Positions 36,082-45,816 of a stretch of 64,000 bases of DNA are shown piece after piece. This stretch comes from PALSA-612 sp963765295 (GTDB lineage Bacteria; Actinomycetota; Thermoleophilia; Gaiellales; Gaiellaceae), in assembly GCA_963765295.1 (NCBI GenBank), contig CAVXVO010000008.1:1-64000 (forward strand). Direction: 5' to 3'. The translations under genes were made by a program, and so were the position numbers. The notes beneath the pieces are model-generated. The model worked only from the letters and a program-made list of their open reading frames with translations. It had not been told where the DNA came from and ran no database searches. The first letter of the stretch is position 1; the number at the start of each line of letters is the position of its first letter.

Positions 36082-36810
36082 GTGGTGCCGCCGTCGCTGT
36101 CCACGAAGGCCGACGAGATCGCTCTCGTCCTCGAGGACGAGATCGTCTCGGGTGCGATCGAGGCCGGCGTCGTTCTCCGGCAGGAGCAGCTCTCGGAGCG
36201 CTTCGGCGTCAGCCGCACGCCGATCCGCGAGGCGCTGCGCAGGCTGGCCGCGCTCGGGCTCGTCTCCTTCGTCCCCAATCGCGGCGTCCGCGTGCGGACG
36301 CTCTCGCGCGACGAGCTACGGGAGGCGTTCCTCGTTCGCGCGGAGCTCGAGAGCCTCGCCACCGAGCTGGCGACGCCGCGGATGACCGCCGACGACCTGC
36401 GGCGGCTCGACGAGGCGGAGCATCGCTTCGGCGTACTCACGCTCGAGCTGCGCGCCAAGGCACGCAGCGGCGTCGAGGACAACGCGCTCGCGATCGAGTG
36501 GATGACGGCGAACTACGCGTTCCACGACGTGATCTACGCGGCCGCCGGCTCGCCGTACGTCGAGCGCATGGCGAAGGGAGCCCGCCGGACGTTCATCGGG
36601 CAGATCACCTGGGTCGCGCGCGCCGAGCTCGACGAGCTGTATGCGCGAAACGACGACCAGCACCAGGCGATCCGCGCGGCGATCGGCGCCGGCTCGGCGA
36701 CGGGCGCCCGAGTCCTCGCGAAGGAGCACGTGCTCCACTCGTGGCGGCTGCTGGAGGCGATCCTCGAATACGTGCGCGACCGCCACCTGCCTGAGATCCG
36801 CTCGGCGTAG
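36082..36810 (+). CDS. GntR-family regulator, FadR/FCD subfamily
   Basis: 242 residues. N-terminal winged helix: DEIALVLEDEIVSGAIEAGV, SERFGVSRTPIREALRRLAA and GLVSFVPNRGVRVRTLSRDE. The C-terminal FCD domain is all-helical with putative metal or effector His/Asp in FHDVIYAAAGSPYVERM, DDQHQAIRAAI and EHVLHSWRLLEAI. FCD regulators usually sense organic acids. Position 20 nt after the aceA pair makes control of the glyoxylate shunt likely, possibly through the palindrome at 34372. Start GTG 36082 or 36085. Confidence 0.85.
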   Translation: MVPPSLSTKADEIALVLEDEIVSGAIEAGVVLRQEQLSERFGVSRTPIREALRRLAALGLVSFVPNRGVRVRTLSRDELREAFLVRAELESLATELATPRMTADDLRRLDEAEHRFGVLTLELRAKARSGVEDNALAIEWMTANYAFHDVIYAAAGSPYVERMAKGARRTFIGQITWVARAELDELYARNDDQHQAIRAAIGAGSATGARVLAKEHVLHSWRLLEAILEYVRDRHLPEIRSA

Positions 36811-36820
36811 CGGCGGCGGG

Positions 36821-38101
<1,281 letters not shown>

Positions 38102-38169
38102 CGTCTGTTATCTCCCCAGCCCCACTGTCAACTTGTACCTCGTATTGGCCTCGGTTGCTAGCACTCGAT

Positions 38170-38814
38170 CTAGCGATGCTCGATTACGGTGTCGATGATC
38201 CCGTAGTCCTTGGCCTCGTGGGACGTCATGAAGTAGTCGCGTTCCATGTCCCTGGCGACCTTGTCCAGCTCCTGTCCGGTGTGCTTGGCCATGATCTCTT
38301 CCATCTTGCGCTTGAGGGCGATCGTCTCCCGAGCGTGGATCTCGATGTCGGTGGCCTGCCCCTGGAAGCCGCCCCACACCTGGTGGATCAGGATCTTTGC
38401 GTTCGGCAGCGCCATCCGCTTTCCTTTCGCGCCGCCGGCAAGAAGGAGTGCGCCCATGCTCATCGCGATGCCGACGCAGATGGTCTGCACGTCCGGCTTG
38501 ATGAACTGCATCGTGTCGTAGATGGCCAGGCCCGAGTAGACCGAGCCGCCGGGCGAGTTGATGTAGATCGAGATGTCCTTGTCCGGGTCCTCCGACTCGA
38601 GATGGAGGAGCTGGGCGACGAGCAGGTTCGCGATCTGGTCGTCCACCGGCGTGCCGAGGAAGATGATCCGCTCGTTGAGCAGGCGCGAGTAGATGTCGAA
38701 CGCGCGCTCGCCGCGCGAGGTCTGCTCGATCACCATCGGGATGAGCGGGCTCATCTGCGGCGCCGGAGCCGGGCGGCTGTACTCCCACCCGAAGCGGGCG
38801 TTGTCCTGAGTCAT
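38170..38814 (-). CDS. clpP: ClpP protease subunit
   Basis: 214 residues. RIIFLGTPVDDQIANLLVAQ, YINSPGGSVYSGLAIYDTMQ, nucleophile Ser in CVGIAMSMGALLLAGG and His in NAKILIHQVWGGFQGQATDI give the usual Ser-His-Asp serine peptidase. The ATG at 38814 overlaps the tig stop as ATGA, fixing the start; longer frames are shadows. Only one clpP is present in this window, whereas many actinobacteria carry two. Confidence 0.95.
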   Translation of the reverse strand: MTQDNARFGWEYSRPAPAPQMSPLIPMVIEQTSRGERAFDIYSRLLNERIIFLGTPVDDQIANLLVAQLLHLESEDPDKDISIYINSPGGSVYSGLAIYDTMQFIKPDVQTICVGIAMSMGALLLAGGAKGKRMALPNAKILIHQVWGGFQGQATDIEIHARETIALKRKMEEIMAKHTGQELDKVARDMERDYFMTSHEAKDYGIIDTVIEHR

Positions 38815-40184
38815 GCTGTTTTCTCCTCCTGGCCTGGTGTCCACAACTTCGTAGCGCCCTCGGGCTTCTCCTGCCCGGGGGTCCAGAGCTTCTCACGCGC
38901 GGCCGCGAGGTCGGCCGGGATGCGCGTCACCTCGGAGACGATCCGGTCGAGCGCCTGGCGCAGCCGGATGTCCTCGCGAAACTGCTCGGCGCGCCCGTCG
39001 GCGAGGAACTCCGTGACCAGCGCGTCGACGTCCTCGGCACCCTCGACGGTCGCCTGCTCGCGGACGAACTGCGCGAGCTCCTCGTCGGAGACCTCGATCG
39101 CGAGCTTGTCGGCGGCGGCCTCGAGCGCGAGCTCGCGGGCCAGCGACCGCTCGGCCTCGGCGGTGACGCGCTCCTGCACCTGCTCGGGCGTCTGCCCGGA
39201 CACGGCCAGATACGCCTCGACGGAGACGCCGCGCCGCTCGAGCGACTGGACGAGGTTGCCGAGCAGCGCGTTCGCGCGCGCCTGCACGAGCCCCTCGGCG
39301 GGCGTGATGTGAGACGCGTCGACGAGCGCGTCGACGGCCGCAGCGCGGAACTCGGTCTCGACCTCCTCGTCGAGCTGCTCGCGGAGGCGCGACTCGATGT
39401 CGGCCCGGAGCGCGGCGAGCGTCTCGAACTCACTGGCCGTCTTCGCAAGCTCGTCGTCGAGCGGGGGCAGCACCTTCTCCTTGACCTCGTGGACGGTCGC
39501 GTCCACTGCCTGCGTCTCGCCCTCGTCGCCGACCTCGAAACGGATCTCCTTCGTCTCGCCGGCGGACATCCCGACGAGGCCCTGCTCGAGCTCCTCGACG
39601 AGGCGTCCGGCGCCGAGCTCGACGACCACGTCGCGTCGGGAGTCGCCGGACTCGCTGACCAGGTCGACCACGACGACGTCGCCTTCGGCAGCCGGCCGGC
39701 CCTCGACCGGCGCGAGCTCGGCGACGGCGTTCCGGAGCAGCTCGAGCTCGCGGTCGACGAGCTCGGCGGGCACCTCGGCGGTGTGGACCGGCACCTCGAG
39801 CGTCGTCCAGTCGGCGATCTCGACCTTCGGCTGCACGTCGACGGTGGCCGTGAAGCTGAACGCGGCCTCGGGCGAGTCCGGCAGGTCGTAGGTGTACTCG
39901 GGGTTCGAGGCGGGCCGGATGCGCGAGCCGGCCACGGCCGCGCGGTACCAGCCGCCGATGTGGCTCTCGACAGCTTCCGAGTAGAGGCGGTCCTTGCCGA
40001 CGCGCGCGACGAGCACCGGCAGCGGCACCTTGCCCTTCCGGAAGCCGGGAATCTTCAGAGACGCGGCCAGATCGGACGCGGCGTGCTCGACGGCGTGCTG
40101 CACGTCCGTGCTCGGCACGTCGACGCTCAGGCGCACCTTGTCAGCCGACAGCTCTTCGACCCTCGTCTCCACCTGGCCATTCAA
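38811..40184 (-). CDS. tig: Trigger factor chaperone
   Basis: 457 residues. Ribosome-binding N-domain with the signature-like IPGFRKGKVPLPVLVARVGK, a PPIase (FKBP-like) middle domain (RPAAEGDVVVVDLVSESGDS), and a helical C-domain. The tail carries a short duplication: EKLWTPGQEKPEGATKLWTPGQE. Binds nascent chains at the exit tunnel. First gene of tig-clpP-(clpX). Confidence 0.93.
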   Translation of the reverse strand: MNGQVETRVEELSADKVRLSVDVPSTDVQHAVEHAASDLAASLKIPGFRKGKVPLPVLVARVGKDRLYSEAVESHIGGWYRAAVAGSRIRPASNPEYTYDLPDSPEAAFSFTATVDVQPKVEIADWTTLEVPVHTAEVPAELVDRELELLRNAVAELAPVEGRPAAEGDVVVVDLVSESGDSRRDVVVELGAGRLVEELEQGLVGMSAGETKEIRFEVGDEGETQAVDATVHEVKEKVLPPLDDELAKTASEFETLAALRADIESRLREQLDEEVETEFRAAAVDALVDASHITPAEGLVQARANALLGNLVQSLERRGVSVEAYLAVSGQTPEQVQERVTAEAERSLARELALEAAADKLAIEVSDEELAQFVREQATVEGAEDVDALVTEFLADGRAEQFREDIRLRQALDRIVSEVTRIPADLAAAREKLWTPGQEKPEGATKLWTPGQEEKTA

Positions 40185-40288
40185 GCAGACCGGTTCTGCC
40201 CGGCCGCCGGGGGAGGCGGGGACGGATCGTCACACAATCGGCACGATCACGCCCCGCCTGCGCGCGCATTCGACCCCTACGATCCGAG

Positions 40289-40346
40289 CGCGTGGCGGGT
40301 GGAGGGGTCCCCCTCCCAAGGGTGGGGGGACGGTTTGGACTCGTCC
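40289..40346 (+). repeat. GC-rich palindromic intergenic repeat, copy B
   Basis: GTGGCGGGTGG, then TCCCCCTCCCAAGGGTGGGG and TTTGGAC, related to the minus-strand copy at 25591-25649. It lies in the 202-bp gap between tig and the thioesterase gene. The CCCTCCC/GGGTGGGG part can fold. Function unknown. Confidence 0.45.
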
Positions 40347-40386
40347 GTTTCCGGCCTGTCCGATCAACTGGCGGAGTTCCGACCGC

Positions 40387-40842
40387 TCAGACGGCTTCGA
40401 CCGAGCGGACGGGCCGAGCGATCATCGTGGCCAGCATCGTCGCCACATGAACACGCGCGACGCCCTCGGTGAACGCCTCGCCCTGGCAGACGGTCAGCGT
40501 GCGCCCGGCACGGACGACGTGGCCCTCCGCGACGAGGCTGGCGCCGCTGGCCGGAGCCAGCAGGTTCACCTTGAACTCGACGGTCAGCACCTCCATGTCG
40601 GCGGGCATCAGCGTCAACGCCGCGTAGCCGCACGCACTGTCGAGCGCCGAGACGACGACGCCCGCGTGCAGGAAGCCATGCTGTTGCGACAGGCGCGGCT
40701 CGATCGCGAGCGCGATGGTGACATGGCCGACGGAGACGTCGGCAAGCTCTGCGCCGAGGGTGGCCATCGCTCCTTGACGGGCGAAGCTGGCTTGGACACG
40801 CCTGACGACGTCAGCGTCGGGCTCGCCAGGCGACGAACTCAT
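40387..40842 (-). CDS. PaaI-type hotdog-fold thioesterase
   Basis: 151 residues. Hotdog signature QQHGFLHAGVVVSALDSACG (His-Gly and the catalytic Asp/Ser helix), ADMEVLTVEFKVNLLAPASG, and VAEGHVVRAGRTLTVCQGEA. Hydrolyses acyl-CoA thioesters; substrate unknown, phenylacetyl-CoA-like or medium-chain by family. ATG start 40842. Separate transcription unit. Confidence 0.82.
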   Translation of the reverse strand: MSSSPGEPDADVVRRVQASFARQGAMATLGAELADVSVGHVTIALAIEPRLSQQHGFLHAGVVVSALDSACGYAALTLMPADMEVLTVEFKVNLLAPASGASLVAEGHVVRAGRTLTVCQGEAFTEGVARVHVATMLATMIARPVRSVEAV

Positions 40843-40903
40843 AGCTGTGCATTATCCGCGGTCGCGCTCGGACGGCTGCTGGGTTCTGCCCTCCAGGGCC
40901 GTG

Positions 40904-41029
40904 TTACTCGCTGCCGCCGTGCCGGGACGAGTAGTAGAGCGCGAGCGTCGCATGGACTTGCGCCTTGACGTGCGACGACAGCCACCGGCTCTCGAGCAGT
41001 CGCTCAGCCTCGCTCGCGGGTGTACGGAA
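40904..41029 (-). other. Possible small coding segment without a clear start
   Basis: About 41 codons with strongly coding-like third positions: FRTPASEAERLLESRWLSSH, then VKAQVHATLALYYSSRHGGS and TAA. No ATG or GTG lies in frame upstream before non-coding sequence; CTG is possible. Given the insertion errors elsewhere, the start may be disguised. It lies in the gap between the thioesterase and the deaminase, upstream of a strong hairpin. Confidence 0.3.
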
Positions 41030-41062
41030 CCGGCTAGTCCGGGCCCGACGCGAGCACTCTCC

Positions 41063-41089
41063 GAGAGGCCCCCGGTTCGGGGGCCTCTC
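41063..41089. terminator. Strong GC hairpin in the thioesterase-deaminase gap
   Basis: GAGAGGCCCCCG-GTT-CGGGGGCCTCTC, perfect 12-bp stem. Followed on plus by TTCTAGG, a weak T tract. It stands 16 nt before the deaminase GTG, so it either ends a transcript from the left or is part of that gene's leader. Confidence 0.5.
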
Positions 41090-41104
41090 TTCTAGGATCG
41101 GTCC

Positions 41105-41755
41105 GTGACCAGGTGGACCGAGCTCGACGCGTACGAGGGCCCCTGGGTCGACGTCTTCGTGCTCATGTGGGAGGCCTACACGGCAGGGACGATCCCGGTC
41201 GGAGCCGTGATCACGGACGAGTCGGGCCGGATCGTCGCCCGCGGGCGCAACCGGATGTTCGGCTCGGCGGAGGGCGCCGAGCTCGGCGAGTCCCGGCTCG
41301 CGCACGCGGAGGTCAACGCGCTGCTCGGGCTCCCGTCCGATCGAACCTACGAGGCGTGGACGCTGTGGACGGCGCTCGAGCCATGCCACCTCTGCCTGTC
41401 GGCGGCGTTCACCGCCCGGATCGGGCGGCTCAGCTACGCGTGCAGCGACGCATACGGCGGCGCGGCGGGCAAGCTCGTCCCGAGCCGCGACCACGAGGCG
41501 CACCCGGTGCGGATCGACGGCCCGCTCGACGGCGTGCCCGGCGTCCTGCCGGAGCTCCTGCTGATCGCGCACTGTCTCTGGCGCCGGCCCGAGGGCGACG
41601 TCGTCCGCTTCTACACCGAGCGGTGGCCCGGCCTCGTCGATGCCGCGCGCGGCCTGCCGGCCCCGGACGCAGGCGCGAGCCTCACCGAGGTCTACGCGGC
41701 AGTGCGGGCGAGAGGACTCGAACCTCCAAGGAGCGTCAGCCCCACCGGGACCTAA
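41105..41755 (+). CDS. Cytidine/deoxycytidylate deaminase family protein
   Basis: 216 residues. Zinc site: H-A-E in SRLAHAEVNALLGLPSD and P-C-x-x-C in ALEPCHLCLSAAFTARIGRL, with GTIPVGAVITDESGRIVARG before them. Such enzymes deaminate cytosine, guanine or tRNA adenosine; this one carries about 80 extra C-terminal residues (PELLLIAHCLWRRPEGDVV, ERWPGLVDAARGLPAPD), not the TadA pattern. Start GTG 41105. The reading frame continues 53 nt into the antisense of tRNA-Leu, so the last 17 or so residues may be an artefact of a missing stop. Confidence 0.75.
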   Translation: MTRWTELDAYEGPWVDVFVLMWEAYTAGTIPVGAVITDESGRIVARGRNRMFGSAEGAELGESRLAHAEVNALLGLPSDRTYEAWTLWTALEPCHLCLSAAFTARIGRLSYACSDAYGGAAGKLVPSRDHEAHPVRIDGPLDGVPGVLPELLLIAHCLWRRPEGDVVRFYTERWPGLVDAARGLPAPDAGASLTEVYAAVRARGLEPPRSVSPTGT

Positions 41756-41788
41756 ACCCGGCGCGTCTACCAGTTCCGCCACACCCGC
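41703..41788 (-). tRNA. tRNA-Leu (anticodon UAG)
   Basis: 86 nt type II tRNA. Acceptor GCGGGTG/CGCCCGC with discriminator A, anticodon stem CCGGG/CCCGG with loop TTTAGGT, a long variable arm (TGGGGCTGACGCTCCTT) and T arm GAGGTTCGAGTCCTC. No encoded CCA. Its 3' part overlaps the end of the deaminase frame on the other strand. Confidence 0.93.
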
Positions 41789-41801
41789 TCGCGGGCTCAG
41801 G

Positions 41802-42188
41802 CTACTCCTCCCACCCGGGAAGCTCGTACGCCTGGCCGGGGGTGCCGCCCATCACGAGCAGTGTCGTCGGCGACGCGGCTGACTCGAACTGCCGGACGAC
41901 GCCCGGCTCGCAGTGGAGGAAGGATCCTGTCGGCAGCGCGACCTCCTCGCCGTCCACCGTCGCCTTCACCGTGCCCGCGTGGACGAAGTAGAGCTCCTGC
42001 TGGCCCGACTCCAGCTCTGTGTGCTCGGGGATCAGGACCTCGCCGGCGTCCTTCGTGACGGCGTTGACGCCGAAGCCGGTGATGCCGAAGTGGTGGCGGA
42101 CCGACTTCCAGGTCGCCGGCCAGTCGTCCTTGACGGGCGGGATCTCGTCGACGTTTGCCACCTGCCAGCCGTTCGCGCTCGCGGCCAT
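41802..42188 (-). CDS. Cupin-domain protein
   Basis: 128 residues. Single small beta-barrel: HHFGITGFGVNAVTKDAGEV, HTELESGQQELYFVHAGTVK and LPTGSFLHCEPGVVRQFESA. The first cupin motif G-x5-H-x-H is degenerate (HTELESGQQE), the second has the P-G and V-R-Q-F pattern. Function unknown, probably a small-molecule binding or isomerase-type protein. ATG 42188; divergent from the MFS gene with a 72-bp shared region. Confidence 0.75.
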   Translation of the reverse strand: MAASANGWQVANVDEIPPVKDDWPATWKSVRHHFGITGFGVNAVTKDAGEVLIPEHTELESGQQELYFVHAGTVKATVDGEEVALPTGSFLHCEPGVVRQFESAASPTTLLVMGGTPGQAYELPGWEE

Positions 42189-42260
42189 CTCGGTGCTCCT
42201 TCCGGGGCGGGTTGGGTAGGCCAGGAGTGTTCTGCGCCTAGTGTTCGTTGTCAATCGCCC

Positions 42261-43733
42261 GTGACGGTGATCTCCCCGAGCGAGGATCGTGCCCGGCGCC
42301 TGACCCTCGCCGCGACGGTGCTCGGCTCGGCGCTCGCCTTCGTCGATGCGAGCGTTGTCGTCGTCGCGTTGCCGACGATCCAGGACGACCTCCACTTCAG
42401 CCTCGCGGGCGAGCAGTGGGTCTTCCTGGCCTACTCGCTCGCGCTCGCGGCGCTCTACCTGCCGGCGGGCGCGGTGGGCGACCGGGGCGGCCGCCGCGAG
42501 ACATTCGTCGCGGGCATCGTCGGTTTCGCGCTGGCGTCCGTGCTCGCCGGTCTCGCCCCGACCGGCGGCGTGCTGATCGCGGCGCGGGCACTCCAGGGCG
42601 TGGGGGCCGCCTTCATGACGACGAACAGCCTCGCGCTCCTGCGGGAGACCTACGGCGACGACGCGGGCCGGGCGGTGGGGCTCTGGACCGCGTTCACGAG
42701 CGTGGCCACGCTCGGTGGGCCGCCACTCGGCGGCGTGCTCGTCGAGTGGGTCTCGTGGCGCTGGATCTTCTTCATCAACCTGCCGCTCGCCGCCGCGGCG
42801 ATCGTGCTCGCGAATCGAGGGCGCTGCGGCAAGCTCGCCGAGCATCGCATCGGACGGCTCGACGTGCCCGGCTCGGCGCTCGCCGCGCTCGGGTTCGGCA
42901 TGCTCACCTACGGGATGGTCGAGGGTGCCGCGAGCGGATTCGGGGCTGTGTGGTGGTCGTTCGCCGTCGCGGTCGGCGCGCTCGTCGCGTTCGTGATCGT
43001 CGAGCGCCGGGTGGCCGAGCCGCTGCTCCCGTTCGCGCTCTTTCGGCGGCGGAACTTCGCGTTCGCGAACCTCGAGACCTTGCTCGTCTACGGGGCACTC
43101 GCCGGGTTCTTCTTCTTCTTCACGATCTACCTGCAATTCCTGGGGTTCTCGCCCGCCGAGGCGGGTCTCGCGAACGTGCCCGCGAGCATCGTGATGATCG
43201 TGCTCTCACCGCGGTTCGGCCGACTCGCGGACGAGCGCGGGCCGCGACTGCTGCTGACCACCGGGCCCATCCTGGTCGCAGCGGGGCTCGTCCTGTTCTC
43301 GTTCATGCGCAGCGAGTCCGACTTCTTCAGCCTCGGTATTCCGGGGCTGCTGGTCTTCGCCCTCGGCCTCTCGATGGTCGTCGCGCCGATCACCTCGACG
43401 GCGCTGTCGTCGGCACCCGAGCGGTTCTCGGGAATCGCCTCCGGCCTCAACCAGACGTTCGCCCGACTCGGGAACCTGCTCACGGTCGCGGTGCTCGGGC
43501 TCGTCGTCCTCCTCGTCTTCCACTCGAGCGGCGGCAGCGGTGTTCCGCTCGAACGCGGTCAGCATGGCGAGGTGCTCCGTGCCGCCTCGATGGACGGGTT
43601 CCGCGTGGCCATGCTCGTCTCGGCGGGGCTGGCGCTCGCGGGGTCGTTCGTGGCGGCGATCGGCATCTCCGACTCGGACTCGCGCCGGTCGTGCGAGCAG
43701 ACCGAGGTCGTGCAGCCGAGCCCGGCGCGATGA
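42261..43733 (+). CDS. MFS multidrug transporter, DHA2 (14-helix) type
   Basis: 490 residues, about fourteen membrane helices. Motif A is LPAGAVGDRGGRRETFVAG, motif C-like GPPLGGVLVEWVSWRWIFFI with the W-R-W-x-F-x-I-N pattern typical of DHA2 drug:proton antiporters (EmrB/QacA). Start GTG 42261; longer upstream frames overlap the divergent cupin. The stop overlaps the next start (CGATGA), so it is coupled to a MetE-like gene, an odd partner for a drug exporter; it may instead export a related metabolite. Confidence 0.88.
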   Translation: MTVISPSEDRARRLTLAATVLGSALAFVDASVVVVALPTIQDDLHFSLAGEQWVFLAYSLALAALYLPAGAVGDRGGRRETFVAGIVGFALASVLAGLAPTGGVLIAARALQGVGAAFMTTNSLALLRETYGDDAGRAVGLWTAFTSVATLGGPPLGGVLVEWVSWRWIFFINLPLAAAAIVLANRGRCGKLAEHRIGRLDVPGSALAALGFGMLTYGMVEGAASGFGAVWWSFAVAVGALVAFVIVERRVAEPLLPFALFRRRNFAFANLETLLVYGALAGFFFFFTIYLQFLGFSPAEAGLANVPASIVMIVLSPRFGRLADERGPRLLLTTGPILVAAGLVLFSFMRSESDFFSLGIPGLLVFALGLSMVVAPITSTALSSAPERFSGIASGLNQTFARLGNLLTVAVLGLVVLLVFHSSGGSGVPLERGQHGEVLRAASMDGFRVAMLVSAGLALAGSFVAAIGISDSDSRRSCEQTEVVQPSPAR

Positions 43734-44827
43734 CGGTCCCGCGCTCCGATCACGTCGGCAGCCTGCTGCGCCCGCCGGAGCTCCTCGCGGCGCGCGAGCG
43801 GCGGCTACGGGACGAGACCGGCGACGACGAGCTGCGCGCCGCCGAGGACGCGGCGGTCGACGAGGTGCTGCGCCGGCAGGCCGAGTGCGGGCTCGACGTC
43901 GTCACCGACGGCGAACTGCGACGCCTCTCGTTCCAGAGCCAGATGGTCGAGGCGGTCGACGGTTTCGGCGAGTGGGACCTCGACGCTTTCCTCTGGGGCG
44001 ACTGGAAGAGCGACGTCGTCGGCGACCTCCGTCTCGAACGGCCGCCGCTCGCCGTCGGGTCGAAGCTCTCCCGCCGCCGCTTCCTCTCCGCCGACGAGTT
44101 CGCCTACGCGCGCGGACGCACGGATCGCCTGCTCAAGGTGACGCTGCCGAGCCCCGGCCTGTTCTCGCAGTTCTGGGACCCGGAGCGCTCGACCGCCGCC
44201 TACCCGACGCTCGAGGAGTTCCTCTGGGACGTGGCCGAGATCCTGCACGAGGAGGTGGAGGAGCTCGCACGGCTCGGGGCGACCTACCTCCAGCTCGACG
44301 CGCCGCACTACCCGCTGCTCCTCGACGAGCGTTGGCGTTCGTTCTACGAGACGCGCGGCTCGGTCGACACCTGGCTCGAGCTCGACAACCACGTCATCGC
44401 CGCCGCTCCGGCGGGGGTCACATTCGGCTTTCACCTGTGCCGCGGCAACCAGGGCAGCCGCTGGCTCGTCGAGGGAAGCTACGACGCGCTGGCCGGGCAA
44501 ATCTTCGCCCGGATCGACGCGGACCGGCTGCTGCTCGAGTACGACGACGAGCGCTCCGGCGGCTTCGAGCCGCTGCGGGAGGTCCCGGAGGACAAGGTCG
44601 TCGTGCTCGGGCTCGTCACGACGAAGACGCCGCGCCGCGAGACCCCCGACGAGCTGGCGCGGCGCATCGAGGAAGCAGCCCGGTTCGTGCCCCTCGAGCG
44701 GCTCGCGCTCTCGCCGCAGTGCGGCTTCGGCACGTCCGTCGTCGGCAACGCACTCGGCCAGGACGACCAGTGGGCGAAGCTGCGCACGATCGCCGAAACC
44801 GCGGAAAAGGTGTGGGGAACGGGCTGA
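43730..44827 (+). CDS. Cobalamin-independent methionine synthase-like (MetE C-domain) protein
   Basis: 365 residues. TIM-barrel beginning RSDHVGSLLRPPELLAARER, as in the MetE-like family, with zinc ligands in FGFHLCRGNQGSRW (His, Cys) and LALSPQCGFGTSVV (Cys) and the Glu in LLEYDDERSGGFEPL. It lacks the N-terminal half of true MetE, so it probably transfers methyl groups from another donor to a thiol. ATG 43730 overlaps the MFS stop. Confidence 0.85.
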   Translation: MTVPRSDHVGSLLRPPELLAARERRLRDETGDDELRAAEDAAVDEVLRRQAECGLDVVTDGELRRLSFQSQMVEAVDGFGEWDLDAFLWGDWKSDVVGDLRLERPPLAVGSKLSRRRFLSADEFAYARGRTDRLLKVTLPSPGLFSQFWDPERSTAAYPTLEEFLWDVAEILHEEVEELARLGATYLQLDAPHYPLLLDERWRSFYETRGSVDTWLELDNHVIAAAPAGVTFGFHLCRGNQGSRWLVEGSYDALAGQIFARIDADRLLLEYDDERSGGFEPLREVPEDKVVVLGLVTTKTPRRETPDELARRIEEAARFVPLERLALSPQCGFGTSVVGNALGQDDQWAKLRTIAETAEKVWGTG

Positions 44828-44847
44828 GCCCGCCCCCCACGCTGTCT

Positions 44848-45774
44848 CTACTTCAGGTGGTTCGCCTTCAGGAAGGCCGAGGCGACCGCCTGGGGCGACT
44901 TCTTGTCGATCGCGACCGCCTTGTTCATCGCGATCATCGCCGGAGTGGTCAGCTTGGACGAGACCGCGTCGACGGTCGAGCGGAACTTCGAGCCGAGCGT
45001 CGTCGCGAGCTTGCCGTTCACGATCGGCGCCACGTTCTGGAAGCCGAAGATGAACTTCGTGTCCGTGAGCACCGTGTACTTCGTTCCCGCCAGCGGCGGA
45101 TCGGTCGAGAACACGTCGCCGATCTTGCACTTGCCGGAGTCGATCGCCTGGTAGACCGAGATCCCGGCCAGTGGCACGAACTTCACGCTGGTGATGCCAT
45201 ACGCCTTCTTCAGCCCGACGAGTCCGGCGTAGCGGGTCTGGAACTCGGGCATCGCGCAGACCGACAGGCCGGACACCTTCTTCATGTCGCTGACCGTCTT
45301 CAGGCCGTACTTCTTGGCCGTCGTCGTCAGCGTGCCCATGGCGTCCGTGTCCGAGAAGGGCGTCTGGGCGAAGAGGGTGTAGCCCCGCTTCTTCTGCGCC
45401 TTGAGCGCCGCCGCGTACGTCGCCGCGGCCGACTTGAACACCGTGTCGTTGTGGAACGTGACGCTCAACATCGTCCCCGTGTACTCCGGATAGAAGTTGA
45501 TCTGCCCGCTCGTCAGTGCCTTGTCGATGATCTCCGTCGAGCCGATGTTGCTGTGGTAGGAGACCTTGTAGCCCTTGGCCTGGAGCGCCTGCTTGTACAA
45601 CTCGCCGAGGATGTACTCCTCGGTGAAGTTCTTCGATCCGATCGACACCGTCGGCTGAGCGGCGGCGGCTTTCAGCGTGCCGGCGGCAAGTGCTCCTAAG
45701 ACGAGTGCGACTCCGAACGAGATGCAGAAGGCGGCCTTGACGGCACGCCTGGTCCGCTTCCTGATCACTGCCAC
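44848..45774 (-). CDS. Glycine betaine/choline ABC transporter substrate-binding protein
   Basis: 308 residues. Signal-like helix AFCISFGVALVLGALAAGTL, then the OpuAC-type domain: TVSIGSKNFTEEYILGELYK, QALQAKGYKVSYHSNIGSTE, INFYPEYTGTMLSV and MPEFQTRYAGLVGLKKAYGI. No lipobox Cys, so probably secreted or anchored by its signal helix. Last gene of the ATPase-permease-permease-binding protein operon. Confidence 0.9.
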   Translation of the reverse strand: MAVIRKRTRRAVKAAFCISFGVALVLGALAAGTLKAAAAQPTVSIGSKNFTEEYILGELYKQALQAKGYKVSYHSNIGSTEIIDKALTSGQINFYPEYTGTMLSVTFHNDTVFKSAAATYAAALKAQKKRGYTLFAQTPFSDTDAMGTLTTTAKKYGLKTVSDMKKVSGLSVCAMPEFQTRYAGLVGLKKAYGITSVKFVPLAGISVYQAIDSGKCKIGDVFSTDPPLAGTKYTVLTDTKFIFGFQNVAPIVNGKLATTLGSKFRSTVDAVSSKLTTPAMIAMNKAVAIDKKSPQAVASAFLKANHLK

Positions 45775-45816
45775 TCCCTTCCTCGGGGCCCCGGCTGGGC
45801 CCTGGTCCGGCGAACC

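Noticed and set aside
38150..38180. CIRCE-like heat-shock operator (TAGCACTC) between clpP and clpX
   Set aside because: Only one half-site is recognisable; the second arm does not match GAGTGCTAA.
40850..41100. Possible SRP RNA or tmRNA ending in the 41063 hairpin
   Set aside because: No GGAAG-type SRP loop and no tRNA-like ends could be found.
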